Of a stretch of DNA of 64,000 bases, positions 22,016 through 34,326 are shown in pieces. Origin of the DNA: Ectobius pallidus (Eukaryota; Arthropoda; Insecta; Blattodea; Ectobiidae). A program made the translations under genes and the position numbers. Each line of letters opens with the position of its first letter. Positions within the stretch are counted from its first letter, which is position 1. The notes below the pieces were generated by a model, which saw only the letters and a list, made by a program, of their open reading frames with translations, made no database searches and was not told the origin of the DNA. Where the stretch lies: positions 20,967,023 through 21,031,022 of the forward strand of contig CAXKWD010000007.1 in NCBI GenBank assembly GCA_964059195.1, given 5' to 3'.

Positions 22016-22753
22016 TCCTAAAAAAATAACAATAATAATAATAATAGCCTAAGGGTTCTGAGTAGTCTAATTAAATGGCGGTAACAAACACACTTCCAAC
22101 TTACAGAAAATGAATAAGTGAGTGAATAAATACTGAAGCTAAATACGTCAGTAAATAAATTAATAAATAGCCTTTCATAGCAGCCTCTTCACATCCATTC
22201 TTTATTTTCCTCACATGGTCTCCGTGTAGACTGAGGCACTTTGTGGGAAGCGGCTGCCAACTTGTACCCCATTGTTTTATTTAAAATGGCGTCAGTGGCT
22301 AGGCCCATATTTTCCTCTGGCCAAGCCTATCTATTTGTTACACGAGTGTATGTTTGTGGCATTATATCACTTTTTTTTATAGAAGTAATCGGGTACCTGG
22401 GTACAAGTCCTTTTTTATAAAAACGGAACTTCCAATTGCCAATTGCTTTACATATTCTTAAAGCTAATACAATCCTCTTTCATTGTACTTAATTGGAGAA
22501 ATACGTGACCTGGACTTCCCTCTCCCTAGATAAAACCGTGTCCTTCAAAAATAACTTCAATCGTAACAAAAACTCAGTATGTGTTGGAACTCGAGAAAAA
22601 ATTGGCCTGCTCGCACGAGGGTGGCACTGTCAATGGTTCACTGAGTCCTCGAAACTCTTCTTCAGCAAATTGTAAATTTCAGGGGTATACACCGAAGATT
22701 AGCATGTACCTGGTTTCATCCCAGCACCCGGCTCTACCCCACGATCCCCTACA
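22016..22753. other. No gene recognised
   Basis: AT-rich, with an (aat)n tract near 22030. It separates the pogo 5' end from the mariner stub. Confidence 0.45.
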
Positions 22754-22995
22754 TACGAGGGTTGGTCAATAAAAAAGGTCTCCAACACTCTAGCCCAAGC
22801 TGGCAACGTCGCACGAGAGATTTGGCGCCACTGCCGTGTTCCGTTATCTTCCCTCTTTCAAACGAGCCATTGCTTCAACCTCTGAACCTTTTAGTATCCG
22901 AACTAGAGCTGTTTGAAATGGATCTCCCGATTTCCGTCCCCGCCAAGTGCGGCTGCCGCGAAGTCATACGGTTTCTTGTTGCAAAAAAGTTCCGT
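22754..22995 (+). mobile_element. Mariner-family 5' end fragment
   Basis: A TA dinucleotide (22754-22755) is followed by CGAGGGTTGGTCAATAAAAA, a mariner-type terminal inverted repeat. After a 5' leader the transposase starts at ATG 22918: MDLPISVPAKCGCREVIRFL, matching the N-terminus of this family. Homology stops about 25 codons in, at an internal breakpoint near 22993. No 3' end was found. Confidence 0.75.
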
Positions 22996-23177
22996 TACAA
23001 TGCTTTGAGCAATTATATAAAGAATTCAAGAAAAGACAGACATAAAGCTAACTCATTATATTCATAATTGCATTTATTAAAAGGCTGAGTATATACCTTC
23101 ATTAAGAAAACTAGCCTATTTGGCCACAGCAAAAAAAAGTCACACTGGATAATGGAAAACAGCAACAGAGAGAGAAC
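22996..23177. other. Short unassigned spacer before the gypsy pol end
   Basis: The gypsy 3' LTR would be expected here on the minus strand, but only about 180 bp separates the integrase end from the mariner stub and no LTR ends were recognised. Confidence 0.4.
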
Positions 23178-24491
23178 TTAACACTTTTTTAACTGGGAGA
23201 TGTGGCAACGTCTCCTAGACTTATCAACAACATGCTCGACCAAGAAGGTGACTTCACCATGCAAAATTTCAACAATCTTATACGGACCGACATAGCGAGG
23301 AGCCAGCTTCTTAGCGAACTTGGAGATAGCCTTCCTTTGCGGGTAGTTCCTACACATAACCTGATCATGAATACTAAATGGACTAGGCACTCTACCCTTA
23401 TTATATATAATAGCACGCTTATCATGATATTTCTGTAAATTACGCTTAGCAGCCTTCCAGATACTAGACAGATCCTTGGGAGACGGAGAAACAGGAAGTC
23501 AAACAGAAATACGGAACAAGTTACTGAGGGGGTGGTTCGGAGCAAAAGAGTGGAGCAGCAAGGGAAATGGAGCAAATCCACGACTCTCGTGTATAGCGGT
23601 ATTGAAAGCGAATTGCAACCACGACAAGTTCGCATCCCATAACGAATGATCCTTGTGATGTTATGCAATAAGCGCATTCTTAAGATTCCGCATTACCCGC
23701 TCAGCATGAGAGGGATTGGGATAATACGGAGTTGTGGTGATATGAGAAATTTCAGAGCGAAAACAAAAATTCTTAAATTGTCGAGAGATGAACTGCGGAC
23801 CATTGTCAGAAACAACTTGACCAAAGCTAAAAACCTGGAAAATAGATGATAAGGTAGAAATTACTTTTTCCGTACGAGAATCTCGCAATGGGAACAACCA
23901 CGAGAACTTCGAGAAGGCATCGACCACAACAAATACAAATGTATTCCTTTTTCTGGAGCGTGGTAATTTACCCAGGAAGTCTATGAACAACGGTCAACAG
24001 TAGACGACAACAATCCAATGCGAGAATTAAGCGTAGGCTTTGACATAGAACAGACGACGCACGATCGAACTCCATCACGCAGGTCAAGAAACATAGCTTC
24101 CCACCAGAAGGAAACCTGAATTTTAGGTAGAGTTTTCTTAAGACCGAGATGGCCGCCAATAGGAGAGACATGAAAATAACGGACGACCATTTCCTTGAGA
24201 AAAGGTAACACAATTTTGTGACGACGGAGTCTACCCACTTGAATTTGTAAGGTGTCCTTCACCATACAGAAATTACTCACAGAAGACCCATTCTTCAACT
24301 TGTCAATGATCACAGAAAGATCCGGATCCAATAACTGCTGTTGAGCAATGTCAGAAAAAGCCAGGGGAAAATCCATTAACAACGGAGCAACTTCTTGAAG
24401 GCGAACCGCCCATCGAGCAAGTGGGCAAGTGTTTTGCGTGGGCGAGCCAAACACCAAGACCGCCTTGTTGTCGCACTCAAGGATAAAGTTA
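23178..24491 (-). pseudogene. Ty3/gypsy pol, 3' part: RNase H end and integrase
   Basis: In minus-strand order: the RNase H tail (ECDNKAV, then LARWAVRLQE), an integrase zinc-finger region (VRYFHVSPIGGHLGLKKTLP, CVVCSMSKPT; 23981-24457), the integrase core (DFLGKLPRSRKRNTFVFVVV, then VVSDNGPQFISRQFKNF with the second catalytic Asp and NPSHAERVMRNLKNAL with the Glu; 23661-23990), and the C-terminal domain (FAKKLAPRYVGPYKIVEIL; 23178-23390). Frameshifts occur near 23990 and in 23400-23660. The coding sequence resumes at 34327 in the same frame; the two parts were separated by insertions at a TTAA. Confidence 0.85.
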
Positions 24492-25649
24492 GGGGGGAAG
24501 GTACACCTTTAACAAGCAAAATATCACCGACATTCAAAATTTTATATCTCAGAAAAATTAAAATCCAATCGAAAATAAATTTTGTGTGTACAGTATTCAT
24601 TCCCTGTACTTTACTAAACGATTTTCAAATTTAAGAAAACATATTAATATTATGCATAATTAATTATTCAAGAATAGCCTGTACGCCATGCTACCTAACA
24701 CTGTTTCCTTCATAAACTCTATAATTTTTTTTGTATTTTCATGAATCTATCACTACAATGTTCCCAATAATCATATGAAGAGCCTTTAGTAAAATATAAC
24801 AAATATCTCTATAACAAATATTTTTTTCCGTGATGTGTACACGATACAGGACAAAATCTCACATTTTCATGTTGAATATTTTTTCCTAAAAATAAACTAT
24901 TAAAGGTATTGCAAATATTTTACTACAGGCTCTAGATATCCATGGTCTGAAGGTGTGTGCAAAATTTCACGCACACATCTTGAAAACTGACATAGTTATG
25001 AAGGAAACGGTTTCAAAAAAACAAATTTGCAGAAAACCTGCGATAAACATACCAATGCGTAGAAATTTCTTCAAAATTCTCCTGCTCCATACATAGGCCC
25101 TCCTTCTCAGCCAAATTTTCTCCTTCCACCCTAAGTCTTTTCTGCTTCTTCTTGCCTCTTCTGTTGATTGCTGTGCTCGTTTATTTGCAGAAAGAACCCG
25201 AGTAGTGTCCTCTTCTTTCAACGCACTAGCACAATGCCTCCCAGTAACAAAGCCTAACTGCTGCAGCACTTTAAGTCTATCTTTCAGTCCATCATTAAAA
25301 GTCATGACTAGTGATGTGAGGTGAGAATATTGTCGGGAGAATATTCTCAACTAGAAAATTCTCCGGAGAATATTCTCCAAAACTGTTAATTGTAATGTGA
25401 GAATCAGTTTTACAACCCACATTTAATACTTCAGGTAAATAATAATTTAATTCAAGTTTAGAATGGTTTAAATTTAACTGTAAGACATATTTTATTTTAT
25501 TTTTGACACTTATAGGTAGGCTTGTTCATATATTTTCAATGTGAATCAGATTGATTCCTTTACTAAACAAGTCTCCCTATATGACAACTGGCAACAGTGC
25601 TGAGTTCTGTTCTTCCCACTCACGAACCCATTCACACTGTCAGCCATAT

Positions 25650-26480
25650 TGTTTGTCTTGGCTTGGCTTGGCATAGTTGATTGTTGAAAAATATGCTTTA
25701 AAAACCCTGGCTGTAAAAGAAGAAGTGGAAGATATTTTATCAAATCGTGTCAAGTCCATGATACTAGACGATGCAGTATTTTGGCTAAGAGTACTGAAAT
25801 TTCATGACCTTATTACCCCAATAGTGAAATGGATAACCTTATTAGAATCAGACACATAAAGGTTAAGTTTGGTGGTAGAGTCGTTTAAAGAACTAGAAGA
25901 TCACTTAGCAAAAGCGTTGCCTTTGAGCCCTTTTACAAAGCAAGAAGAGAAACAACTGAAAGAGGCAGTTCAGAAAAGAAGAGATATGGCACTGCAGCCA
26001 ATTCACTTTGCTGCAAACATCCTTGATCCCAAATATAATGGTGTACATTTATCACGAGATGAACAGATTCAGGGTACAGAGTTCATTGATCAGAAAATAT
26101 CAACCAATGCACTGAATGATGCACATGCACAAGATATTTTGGCAGAGCTGGCAGAATATCGTGCCCAGGAAGGTTTTTTAGTAAGACGTATGTATTGAAG
26201 TCTATAGAAAAAGTGGATGCAATTGTATGGTGGAAGGGAATATGCTTTGGTTCAAAGCTTAGTAGAGTGGCTGTGGACATTTTAAGTATGCCACCAACAA
26301 CAGCAGCAACAGAACGCAGCTTCAGTACCTATGGACTTATTCATTCGGCAAAAAGGAATAGGCTTACTGTAGACAGAGCAGGAAATATCACATATGTAGC
26401 TCATAACTTGAAGCTTCTAAAAGAAAAAAAGTACAGCACCCACAACCGTCAACATCATTCTGTGATAATGATCACGACCA
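25650..26480 (+). pseudogene. hAT transposase C-terminal half
   Basis: Plus-strand frames give LRVLKFHDLITPIVKWITLL (25677-25859), HFAANILDPKYNGVHLSRDE (25869-26198) and then the hAT dimerisation block SRVAVDILSMPPTTAATERS with FSTYGLIHSAKRNRL (26195-26480). A frameshift near 26190 and a stop near 25858 break it. The BED finger and first catalytic Asp are missing, so the copy is internally deleted (1.95 kb total). Confidence 0.75.
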
Positions 26481-26548
26481 TCTCACAGTTACCAGCGGAG
26501 GTGAAGAAGATGAAGATACTGATTGCTGAGTGGAGTGACTTATCATAA

Positions 26549-27261
26549 TTTTAGCAATAATGAACAGTGATAAATTCTAAATGTCCCTAAATGATGTCAG
26601 AATAAGTAATTATTTTGTTTTGAAGCTTATGGTATTTGATTTTAACTTAATTTTTACACTTTTCACAGTCAAAAGTGGTACATTCAGTTGTAATTATTTA
26701 ATCTGAATAACATTCTAGCATGTAAGTTTGACGTCTATTGCTAATGGCCGAATCACAATAAAATTGCATTTAATTTAATTTAATTTATTTAATGCACTGA
26801 ATTTGTGAAACCTAATTTTCCAATAATAAAATTGTTCCATCCCAAAATTCCAAATACTGTAGAACTCCAATTATCCAGATAAGTTATGACCGAACCAGAT
26901 CCAGATAATTGGATAAATCACAAAAAAGGTAATTTCTTTAAAAAATAAAGAATCAAATTTACAGTACTGTATTTACATAAAGTTTTACATCTTGAACATA
27001 TCGGTCAGGTTCAATTGTTTTGGTGATAAACTGTAGATTTTTGTCGGCTAAAAGCTTTACTTATTGGGGCAACATACTTAATTCATATTCTTTGGTTTTT
27101 TGTGTCTGTACAGATTTTAGTTGCCATCTGAACAAGTTTACCTGTGAATATATATACATTTTACTTATTTAAGCCATTTCCACTGCATTGAAACAAATAT
27201 TCTCCTATTTTGAATGAAAATTCTCTAATATTCTCGGTAATCGAGAATATTCCAAGAATGA
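26549..27261. other. Non-coding 3' part of the hAT element
   Basis: AT-rich, no gene seen. It ends in the subterminal gagaatattc words just before the target duplication. Confidence 0.5.
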
Positions 27262-29414
27262 CTCATGACATCATCACTGACTGCTATTTGCACTATTTTC
27301 CTTCGAGCAAATCCTACTTTTGGGCCCACCTTCCAGATTTTAGCATTCAACGACTCATTGTTGTTCTGCGTAAAGCCACCAACACACCTATTTAGAAGTT
27401 CAGTGGTAACTAGATTCTTAAAAACAGGCTTTATGGCTTCCGTGACAGCTGGGGCTAGATTGTTTTTGTGCTTATAGCTGTTGACTGTTTTCTCCTCTAC
27501 AGCTCGCTGGTAAGGGCACCATGAGTCTTGACCTTTGGGACAAAAAATGTGAAACGGGTTGTCATCACTTGACCCCTTATGGTACCAGATAGCCCAAATG
27601 GCATTCCTCATGTCACTCACTGATGAATTGTTTCCGCTAATGGCATTACCATAGTATAAGTTACAGTTAGTGTGTTGATCACTGCATCAGTTAGTCGATT
27701 TCCCCCACTCAATGGTTTGTTGTCGCTTAGTTTTTTTCCTTTCATGGAGTCATTTAGCTTCTTGAGGTGAGTTCTCATTCTCTTCTGCACATGACCAACA
27801 CAATCTTTTTTAACTATCTGGACTTCTGGCTCATAAGGTTGATCGGAACTTACAGATTTAAAACTTTTTGTGTCCCCATCACCAATATAATTGACATACC
27901 TCAGATTGTGCTTGTCGAGTCTACGCCTAAAAATCACCTTCATCCCCTCAACTTCCATGTTCCCAGCACTTCCCTCATGGTTGATATTGCAAACATGTTC
28001 ATGGGTCTCCCACTATTCCATATATTCAACAGTATTATTCTTATTCTTCCACTGCTCACAAGCTTTACAGTGCACGGAAAGTGCATGGGTGTCTAAAACT
28101 TTTCCAGAATTTATTCCTATAACAGTACATGCACCATGTTGGGAACTGTGTCCTCTGGTAAGCCACGTCCCATCACAGCTCACTGAAATATCTCTGCTGC
28201 CAGTAAATGTAGCTTCTTGTTCAGCTGCCATACTAACAGATTCATTAGCCACTACACTTGTTACATTCATTATTTTTTCATTGATCATGTTGTATGTAGT
28301 TCGTTTTACAGGGGGCGACAAGTTCATAATTGCACAAAACATTTTTATGCCAGCTAAGCCTTGTCCAATGCACCTCATTGCATAAACCAATCTTCTATTT
28401 ACACTATATACATGGTTATTTTGTCCCAATTTATAACAGTTATTGAAAGACCCTATAGCACGACATATTCTACAAACTATTTCAACTTTACAACCTAACC
28501 CTACTATACTGCTTATACTAATATTTATAGTGGCTCCACAGACACAACGTAGACATTTTTCTGGTTCTCTGAACATTAGGTTTATATTGAATATGAAATT
28601 TTCATCACTGTCCACAAAATCACTGTAATTACAGTCATCTGAAAGTTTCTCAAGTAGAATCGAGGTTAGGTGAACAATGTGGTTGTTTACTTTCAGTTTC
28701 CACACTTTTATGCTTATTACCACGAAATGATCTCTTCTTGGTTTTATAACCTGTCTTTCTTTTGCCCATTGTGCAATTTTTTTTCACTTACACCACAAGA
28801 AAAAGCTCCGAACTTACACTTTCAATAAAAATCATCGAACAACAAAAATCTAGCAAAACAAACATTCAGCTAACTTCAACGCCACTTCCTGCGCCAAGGA
28901 GATATGAGAAATAGAATGTACAGTACCACAGAGAAGATTCCGAGCGCTAAATCCAAATATTCCCAAATTTATCGCGAAATTTCATTGAGAGAGTAGGTGG
29001 GTGTGGATGACCAGAATTTAAAGGGACAAGCCGGATGACACTAGTATATTTAAATGGGCATATCTCGGTACATAATTGAGATATTTTAAAAATGTTTCAC
29101 AGCAATAAAAACAAAGGTTCAGTCTTCACAGAAAAAATAAATAAAAATTATTTTTCTTACCCATAAAGGTGTAGGACCATCCCCCTTAACCCAGATATGC
29201 CCAGAACAAATTGTTTTATTTTGCTAGTTTTTCTTATATTTTTAATCATTTCAGTTAAGTATAACATTAAAATTTTGTTTTAAGAAAATAATCAATTTGC
29301 TTGTCCCTCAAACCAACTGTCCTTTTAAAAGGACGATGGGATTATAAGGGTATATTTATACAACATACAAATACCTATTTCAAACTCTTCATTTCAATTT
29401 TTTCACTGTTTCAA

Positions 29415-29457
29415 CTAGATCATTTTTAAGTCTCTCCTATTAAAAGTTATTTCTGTT

Positions 29458-29488
<31 letters not shown>

Positions 29489-31205
29489 GGTACAGTGGAA
29501 AACAGTCAACATGTAGAGCAACATCACATTTCTGGCATTTTCTGGATACTTTCTTTTTACAAACTCTGCATCTAGTTTGTTTACCCTGACGAACAATTAT
29601 GTGATCCACGCGGTCAAAACGGGAGTCAACATTAGACAGTTGATGGTCGAGTTCTCTTCTTTGGAGTAGGATTTCTGTTCATTTCCAGGAGAGCTATGGA
29701 GACTCGTCTGCGGAACATCAAGTGGTCCAAGTTTCCATAATTCTGCTTGTATATTTGCCATGCATTTCGCTCACACACATCGATACAATATTCTATTAGT
29801 GGTATATACCACTTCTTTCCTCGAATTGAGATTCTGTAAATACTGATGTTTTGGTCACATCGATCAACTCCTCCCATGCCAGTGATGTATACATTAATCA
29901 GTTTATACTGCTGGACAGTGATTCTTTTCCTTTGGGATTTGGAAAACCTTGTCACCGAATGAACAGGAAATACACTTGAAGCATTTGAAGTCACTGAAAC
30001 AACATTATTGTCATTCCATTTTGTTATGACAATGCTTCGATCTTCTGTTACTTGGTGTTCGAAATATCCACGAGGCTTCTTTTTCATAGCTTCCTTTCTG
30101 AGTAGGTTACATTTGGATGTTCGATTTTCCCGTATTATTCCAGTGGCTCGAACGTTTCTCTTGCGAAGTTCTTCCATCAGTGGAATTGTAGTAAAGAAAT
30201 TATCCAAGAAAATATTATAAGGAAAGTTGCCAATTTTGGACAGAACATCGGAATACTGGAGTACAACACTAGGGCCGAGACCATTCTGGTTTTATTTCAC
30301 TCTTTGCACCTTGATATGGTTCCATCCAATTGATATAACCAGGACTTGTTGCTTCAATCCACAGTTCATATCCATATCTTATAGGTTTGCCTTGGATAAA
30401 TTGCTTACATACCTGTTTGCCAAAATAAGGCACCATGTCTTCATCTACGCTATGGTTTTCAGCATGGGGTGCAAAATTCTGGAATTTCTCATTGAGTAAG
30501 TTGGATAAAGGCCTGACTTTAGTAAATCAATCTGAAGTGTCATGAATATCATTATCACAACAGTGCATATTTGAAAATATAAATTCGAACCTATTCCTGG
30601 ATAATGCACAGGCAACCAGTTCATTTCGCGTATCAGAACTATTCTACCAGTACATACGTCGTCTCGGTAATGGTACATAGCCTCTGAGCATGAGAATGGA
30701 AATAAAACACCTCATTTCTGACTCTGATATGTCACCAAGTTTCTTTTTTCGAGCTGCATAACAATTGGAATGATTCACAAATAACTCAATTACTTCATCA
30801 TCAAAGTGACTCAGGAACACTTCAACTGGAGACATTTGATTTAACACAATGCTGAACTGTGGCCATGAGACTGGCTCCCTGTCTAAGTCACCACTGGTCC
30901 AAACATATTATTTTTTTTACACTGCGTTTTTTAGTCACAGCTGCCTCTATTGTAGTAAGACTAGTTGTTGCTTCTGTTGCTGTTTCCACCTTATTTGTAG
31001 TTTCCTGTTCACAATCACTATTTTCTTCTAATTCGTTGTTCATTTCAACTTGTGCTCTAAGTTGTGATCCTGGAAGATTATTGATATTGCACTGATCTTC
31101 CTCACCAGAATCTTCGTCGGTAATGTCCTCACAAGCCTTTTCAGGTGGAAACAATGCCAATGCCAATTTCACTGCATTCAAAATCACTTTCATCATCATT
31201 TTCAA
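29415..31205 (-). pseudogene. piggyBac transposase 1 (broken)
   Basis: Acidic N-terminus at 30888-31205 (KACEDITDEDSGEEDQCN); the DDE-domain start at 30644-30847 (VEVFLSHFDDEVIELFVNHS); a decayed stretch at 30230-30640; the catalytic half at 29632-30207 (MDNFFTTIPLMEELRKR with the second Asp, YITGMGGVDRCDQN with the third); and a C-terminal Cys-rich finger at 29415-29609 (CRVCKKKVSRKCQKC). A poly(T) run at 29461-29488 encodes an abnormal Lys tract after the finger. The first Asp region is not intact and multiple frameshifts occur, so it is inactive. Confidence 0.82.
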
Positions 31206-31369
31206 TCATATGTAGGGCTTCATCTAGAGTATAAAATCTGAAAAAAAGAAAGACGTAAAATGCACCCTTATATGCCCATTGTCCTTTTAAAAGAACACCC
31301 GACTTTCTGTGATTATAAATGAGAAATGACACACAGTCATTAAGAACCATGGACTCAGAAGGAATTTAA

Positions 31370-34013
31370 CCCTTTATTTACTGAATTAATAAATTGATTT
31401 TTTTGTTGTGCTATTTTTTTTATTACAACCTTTATGTGAACACTATACATATTCCATCAATAAAACATGAAAATATTGAAATATTATTAAGAAAAATTTA
31501 AAAAAAAAGTGATAGGACTTTAAAGTCCCGTCAGGACTGATTAACATGTTAAGCCTACTTTTTTTGGTGGTATGCCAGGAAGCTGTTTTTTCTCATTCAC
31601 ACATAAAAACACTTTGCACTCTGAGCATTGCGAATGAGGTCTCGATTCAACTTTTTTTGAAGAACAGAGCTCGCATCGTCCTCTTGCGTCTACAAAAGTC
31701 GGCCAATGGGAACCAAGATTTTAAAAGCGAACATCATTGGGCACTGAAAAGGCTGACTTCCTTCTTTTCGGTGGTGTCACTCTAGGAACATTTTCTCCAT
31801 TCCTTGGTCTACCTCTCTTTTTGGCAATTTGTTTGCCAAGAGTAAGGAGTCCAAGGGTGGTCCGACGTTTGTACTCAAACAAGGACATACTCTCTTGTTT
31901 CAGAGTATGCTATGTATGAATTTATGAACCCCATTTCTACCATTGCATAGAATAACCTGTACTACCACTTTTTTTATTTTCTATTGATCTCATACAGAGA
32001 ACGTAGCATGTCGGCCTTGTCCACTCCCCCCATATGTGCATTGTAATCTCGCACAACAGTCAATGCGTTTACATCAATTTTCTTGCCATCCTTCAAGGTT
32101 CTTTTTACTGTGCACTCAGCATTCCCATGATAGTTGGACAGGAAATGCACACTTCGATTATCCTTCCATTTCAGAAAAGCAAGTTTTCTTCTGATATCAT
32201 GAAGTCAAAATCTCCCCGCTTCAGATCCTTATCCAATTTCAGATTTGGAAGTCCCTCCCGGTTTGGTCGTACTGTTCCACAGGCATAACTATTTTCAGAT
32301 TTCAGTTCAAATAACAGAGGCGAAGAAAAAAAATTGTCCTTCATAATGATATGATTATGCCCAACCAAAGACCGTGTCAGCTCTGTTACAACTGATCCAC
32401 CCAAACCAATGTTATTTCGTTTTGGTGTTTCAGCAGGTTCGTCCTTTTTCTTCCCCTGGTAGACATCAAATTGGTACACGTAGCCTGACATGTCACACCT
32501 GCACCACAATTTATATCCTCTTTTGATGGGCTTCATTGGGTTATACTGCTTGATGGAAAATCTACCCTTGAAAAGGACCGTACTCTCATCAATGCTTTGA
32601 ATGTGAGAGGGGTGTCTCAATTTCTCAAAATTCTTGCATAGACTGTCTATCAATGGCATTGCCTTATACAATTTGTCTTTGTTGTTTTCAGGAATTGCTA
32701 AATTATCATTTATATGTAGATTTGACAAAACTTGGAAATATCTGTCACGTGGCATTGCCTCCTTTAGTACTGGCAAACCTAAATCTGGATGAGATGACCA
32801 ATAATCTCTTCTACATGGAAGGCGATGATAACCAAAAAGAAATTGCAGTCCAAGAAATGTATAGATTTCATTCACTGTGATCACTGGAATATTCCTCTGT
32901 TTTGTTGAGCATACAAGTTGGTTTGAAATGCTATATTCTCCACTATTTCACTATCAAAATATTGTAAAAAATAGACAACAGGCATATTTAGATGTTCAAA
33001 TTCTTCTAGAACACATCCCTCTTGAAGAGAAAATATCGGTACTGTTCCTAAAGAGTTTCGCTTTTGCCACCGTCTTTCACCAACAATGGTTACAGGTAAC
33101 TCTTCATTGACGTTTGTAGGTTCATTTTCCTCTTCGTCATCACTGACTACATGCGATGATGAATCCTAACTCACTAATAGTGCAGTACTAGTACTAGGCT
33201 TTCTACTAGAATTGTCTTCTGACAATTGAACAGTAGGCCTACTTGACTGTCCATTTATCCCAGCATCCTGCTTGAAACTGCTAGCCCTTCTAGCATTATC
33301 CACATACAGTTCCGCATCGCTCTCATCACTACACTCATCAGGGGTATCTACATCATCATCAATCTTTTTTAATTCATACAAGATCTCTTCTTCAGTTAGA
33401 GGTCTTTTCCACCAACAAGACATCTGAAATAAAGAAAATATCATATAACCCCAATCAGAAGCACGTTTTATAATATGATATATATTTTACACGAAATATA
33501 AGTGAAAATAATATTGTAGGCATTTATAAATTATAAATTATGAAAATAATGTTTTATAATATAATTATACATTTTATATACGAAATATAACGCCAAAACA
33601 CCATTCACTACTTATCAAATAGCCTATATAAACGAAAAATGATCATAAAACACCACTGAGTTTCAAAACAATCAAGCAGACAGCAGCATAATCTCAAAGC
33701 ACTGAAGCCTAGCGGGACTGCAAAGTCCCAGGCCCTTTTTACTCTTTATTTTACTCTATTTTGATGTGTATCTACTAATTTCATATTGTATGTACATTTT
33801 AGTTATATCTAGAATATACAGTGAAATTATCACTTACCTCAGAATTAATATATAGCATCAGTAGTAGCAACTAGCATGTGCTGCCATCTTCTGGCGTTGA
33901 CTGAACTATTTGGGAAGGGACTCTTCAGTCCCCTCAGGTGTAATATAAAATATATCAATGCAAACATAAGATAATCCTAGCGGGACCCACAAGTCCCGAC
34001 AGTAAATAAAGGG
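31370..34013 (-). mobile_element. piggyBac element 2, nested in piggyBac 1
   Basis: Inverted ends CCCTTTATTTACTG (31370-31383) and CAGTAAATAAAGGG (34000-34013) match perfectly over 14 bp. The flanks are TTAA (31366-31369) and TTAT (34014-34017). Subterminal gggact..agtccc dyads occur near 31517, 33715, 33918 and 33981. Length 2.64 kb, typical of the family. Confidence 0.85.
31546..33444 (-). pseudogene. piggyBac transposase 2 (nearly complete, a few breaks)
   Basis: Acidic N-terminus 33166-33444 (EEEILYELKKIDDDVDTPDE). The long frame 32171-32884 includes FLGLQFLFGYHRLPCRRDYW, HIQSIDESTVLFKGR (first catalytic Asp) and HIIMKDNFFSSPLLFEL (second Asp). On another frame, 31980-32060 gives VVRDYNAHMGGVDKADM (third Asp). 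Basic RGRPRNGENVPR lies near 31800, then a C-terminal Cys-rich finger (CELCSSKK, CSKCKVF) near 31600-31690. The three Asp residues survive, but frame breaks near 31920-32170 and 32885-33165 make it inactive. It is distinct in sequence from piggyBac 1, so a different lineage. Confidence 0.85.
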
Positions 34014-34326
34014 TTATCGTGCATTTTTAATGTACACTGAAATTTTTAACAAAATGCATGCATAACTTAGGATTTTATTTACCTTTTATACTTATAGTGT
34101 GAAGATTTTTCCATCTTGAAATATATATATCCAACTTCCACAATCTCTGTCTCACTCTATGAACACTTTCAGTTGAATGACAATACAAATATGAATTCTC
34201 CCAACTGTTCTCTGCAACTGTGCATTGTTGTCAAACGAAAAATCACACTCCTGCCAACATTAGACACTAAAATTTATAAGAACTTACTCTGTCCTTTTAA
34301 AAGGACGATGGGCATATCTGCGTTAA

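Larger units (their letters stand above)
25309..27261 (+). mobile_element. hAT element inserted in the Kolobok-like transposase gene
   Basis: It is flanked by an 8-bp near-duplication, gtcatgac (25301-25308) and ctcatgac (27262-27269). Removing the insert plus one copy rejoins the host reading frame as SDDVMT-FNDGLK. The ends are poorly matched as inverted repeats, but both carry subterminal palindromic words gagaatattctc (25336-25380 and 27215-27255). Confidence 0.65.
24967..28723 (-). pseudogene. Kolobok/Mutator-like transposase, split by a hAT
   Basis: The N-terminal part (28013-28723) has two CxxC-type pairs (RCVCGA, VCRICRAIG), then RDISVSCDGTWLTRGHSSQH with the first catalytic Asp and a CKAC motif. 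An in-frame TAG follows near 28010. The next part reads RYVNYIGDGDTKSFKSV (second Asp) and CVGHVQKRMRTHLKKL (27617-27958). After a frameshift near 27620 comes CVGGFTQNNNESLNAKIWK with the catalytic Glu (27270-27620). The C-terminus resumes at 25300 as FNDGLKDRLKVLQQLGFVTG down to about 24967. The domain resembles what databases call a Mutator-like transposase domain; the TTAA target points to Kolobok. Confidence 0.7.
24493..29185 (-). mobile_element. Kolobok-like DNA transposon (TTAA target) inserted in gypsy
   Basis: The ends are inverted: left GGGGGAAGGTACACCTTTA, right (complement) GGGGGATGGT, CCT, ACACCTTTA. The flanks are TTAG (24489-24492, one change from TTAA) and TTAA (29186-29189). 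GG termini plus a TTAA duplication are the hallmark of the Kolobok superfamily, whereas Mutator elements make longer duplications of variable sequence. The element carries a decayed transposase and is split by a hAT at 25309-27261; without it the element is about 2.7 kb. Confidence 0.65.
29190..34322 (-). mobile_element. piggyBac element 1, host to a second piggyBac
   Basis: Left end CCCAGATATGCCC and right end (complement) CGCAGATATGCCC form a 13-bp inverted repeat with one mismatch. Flanks are TTAA on both sides (29186-29189, 34323-34326). A perfect 16-bp palindrome GTCCTTTTAAAAGGAC followed by gatggg lies near both ends (29319-29334, 34291-34306), with a one-mismatch copy at 31281-31296. 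Without the nested element it is about 2.5 kb, the usual piggyBac size. It sits in the gypsy RNase H reading frame, next to the Kolobok-like element. Confidence 0.82.

Noticed and set aside
29461..29488. Poly(T) run as a LINE or SINE poly(A) tail
   Set aside because: It falls inside the piggyBac C-terminal coding region with the finger continuing on its far side. A homopolymer expansion is the simpler reading.
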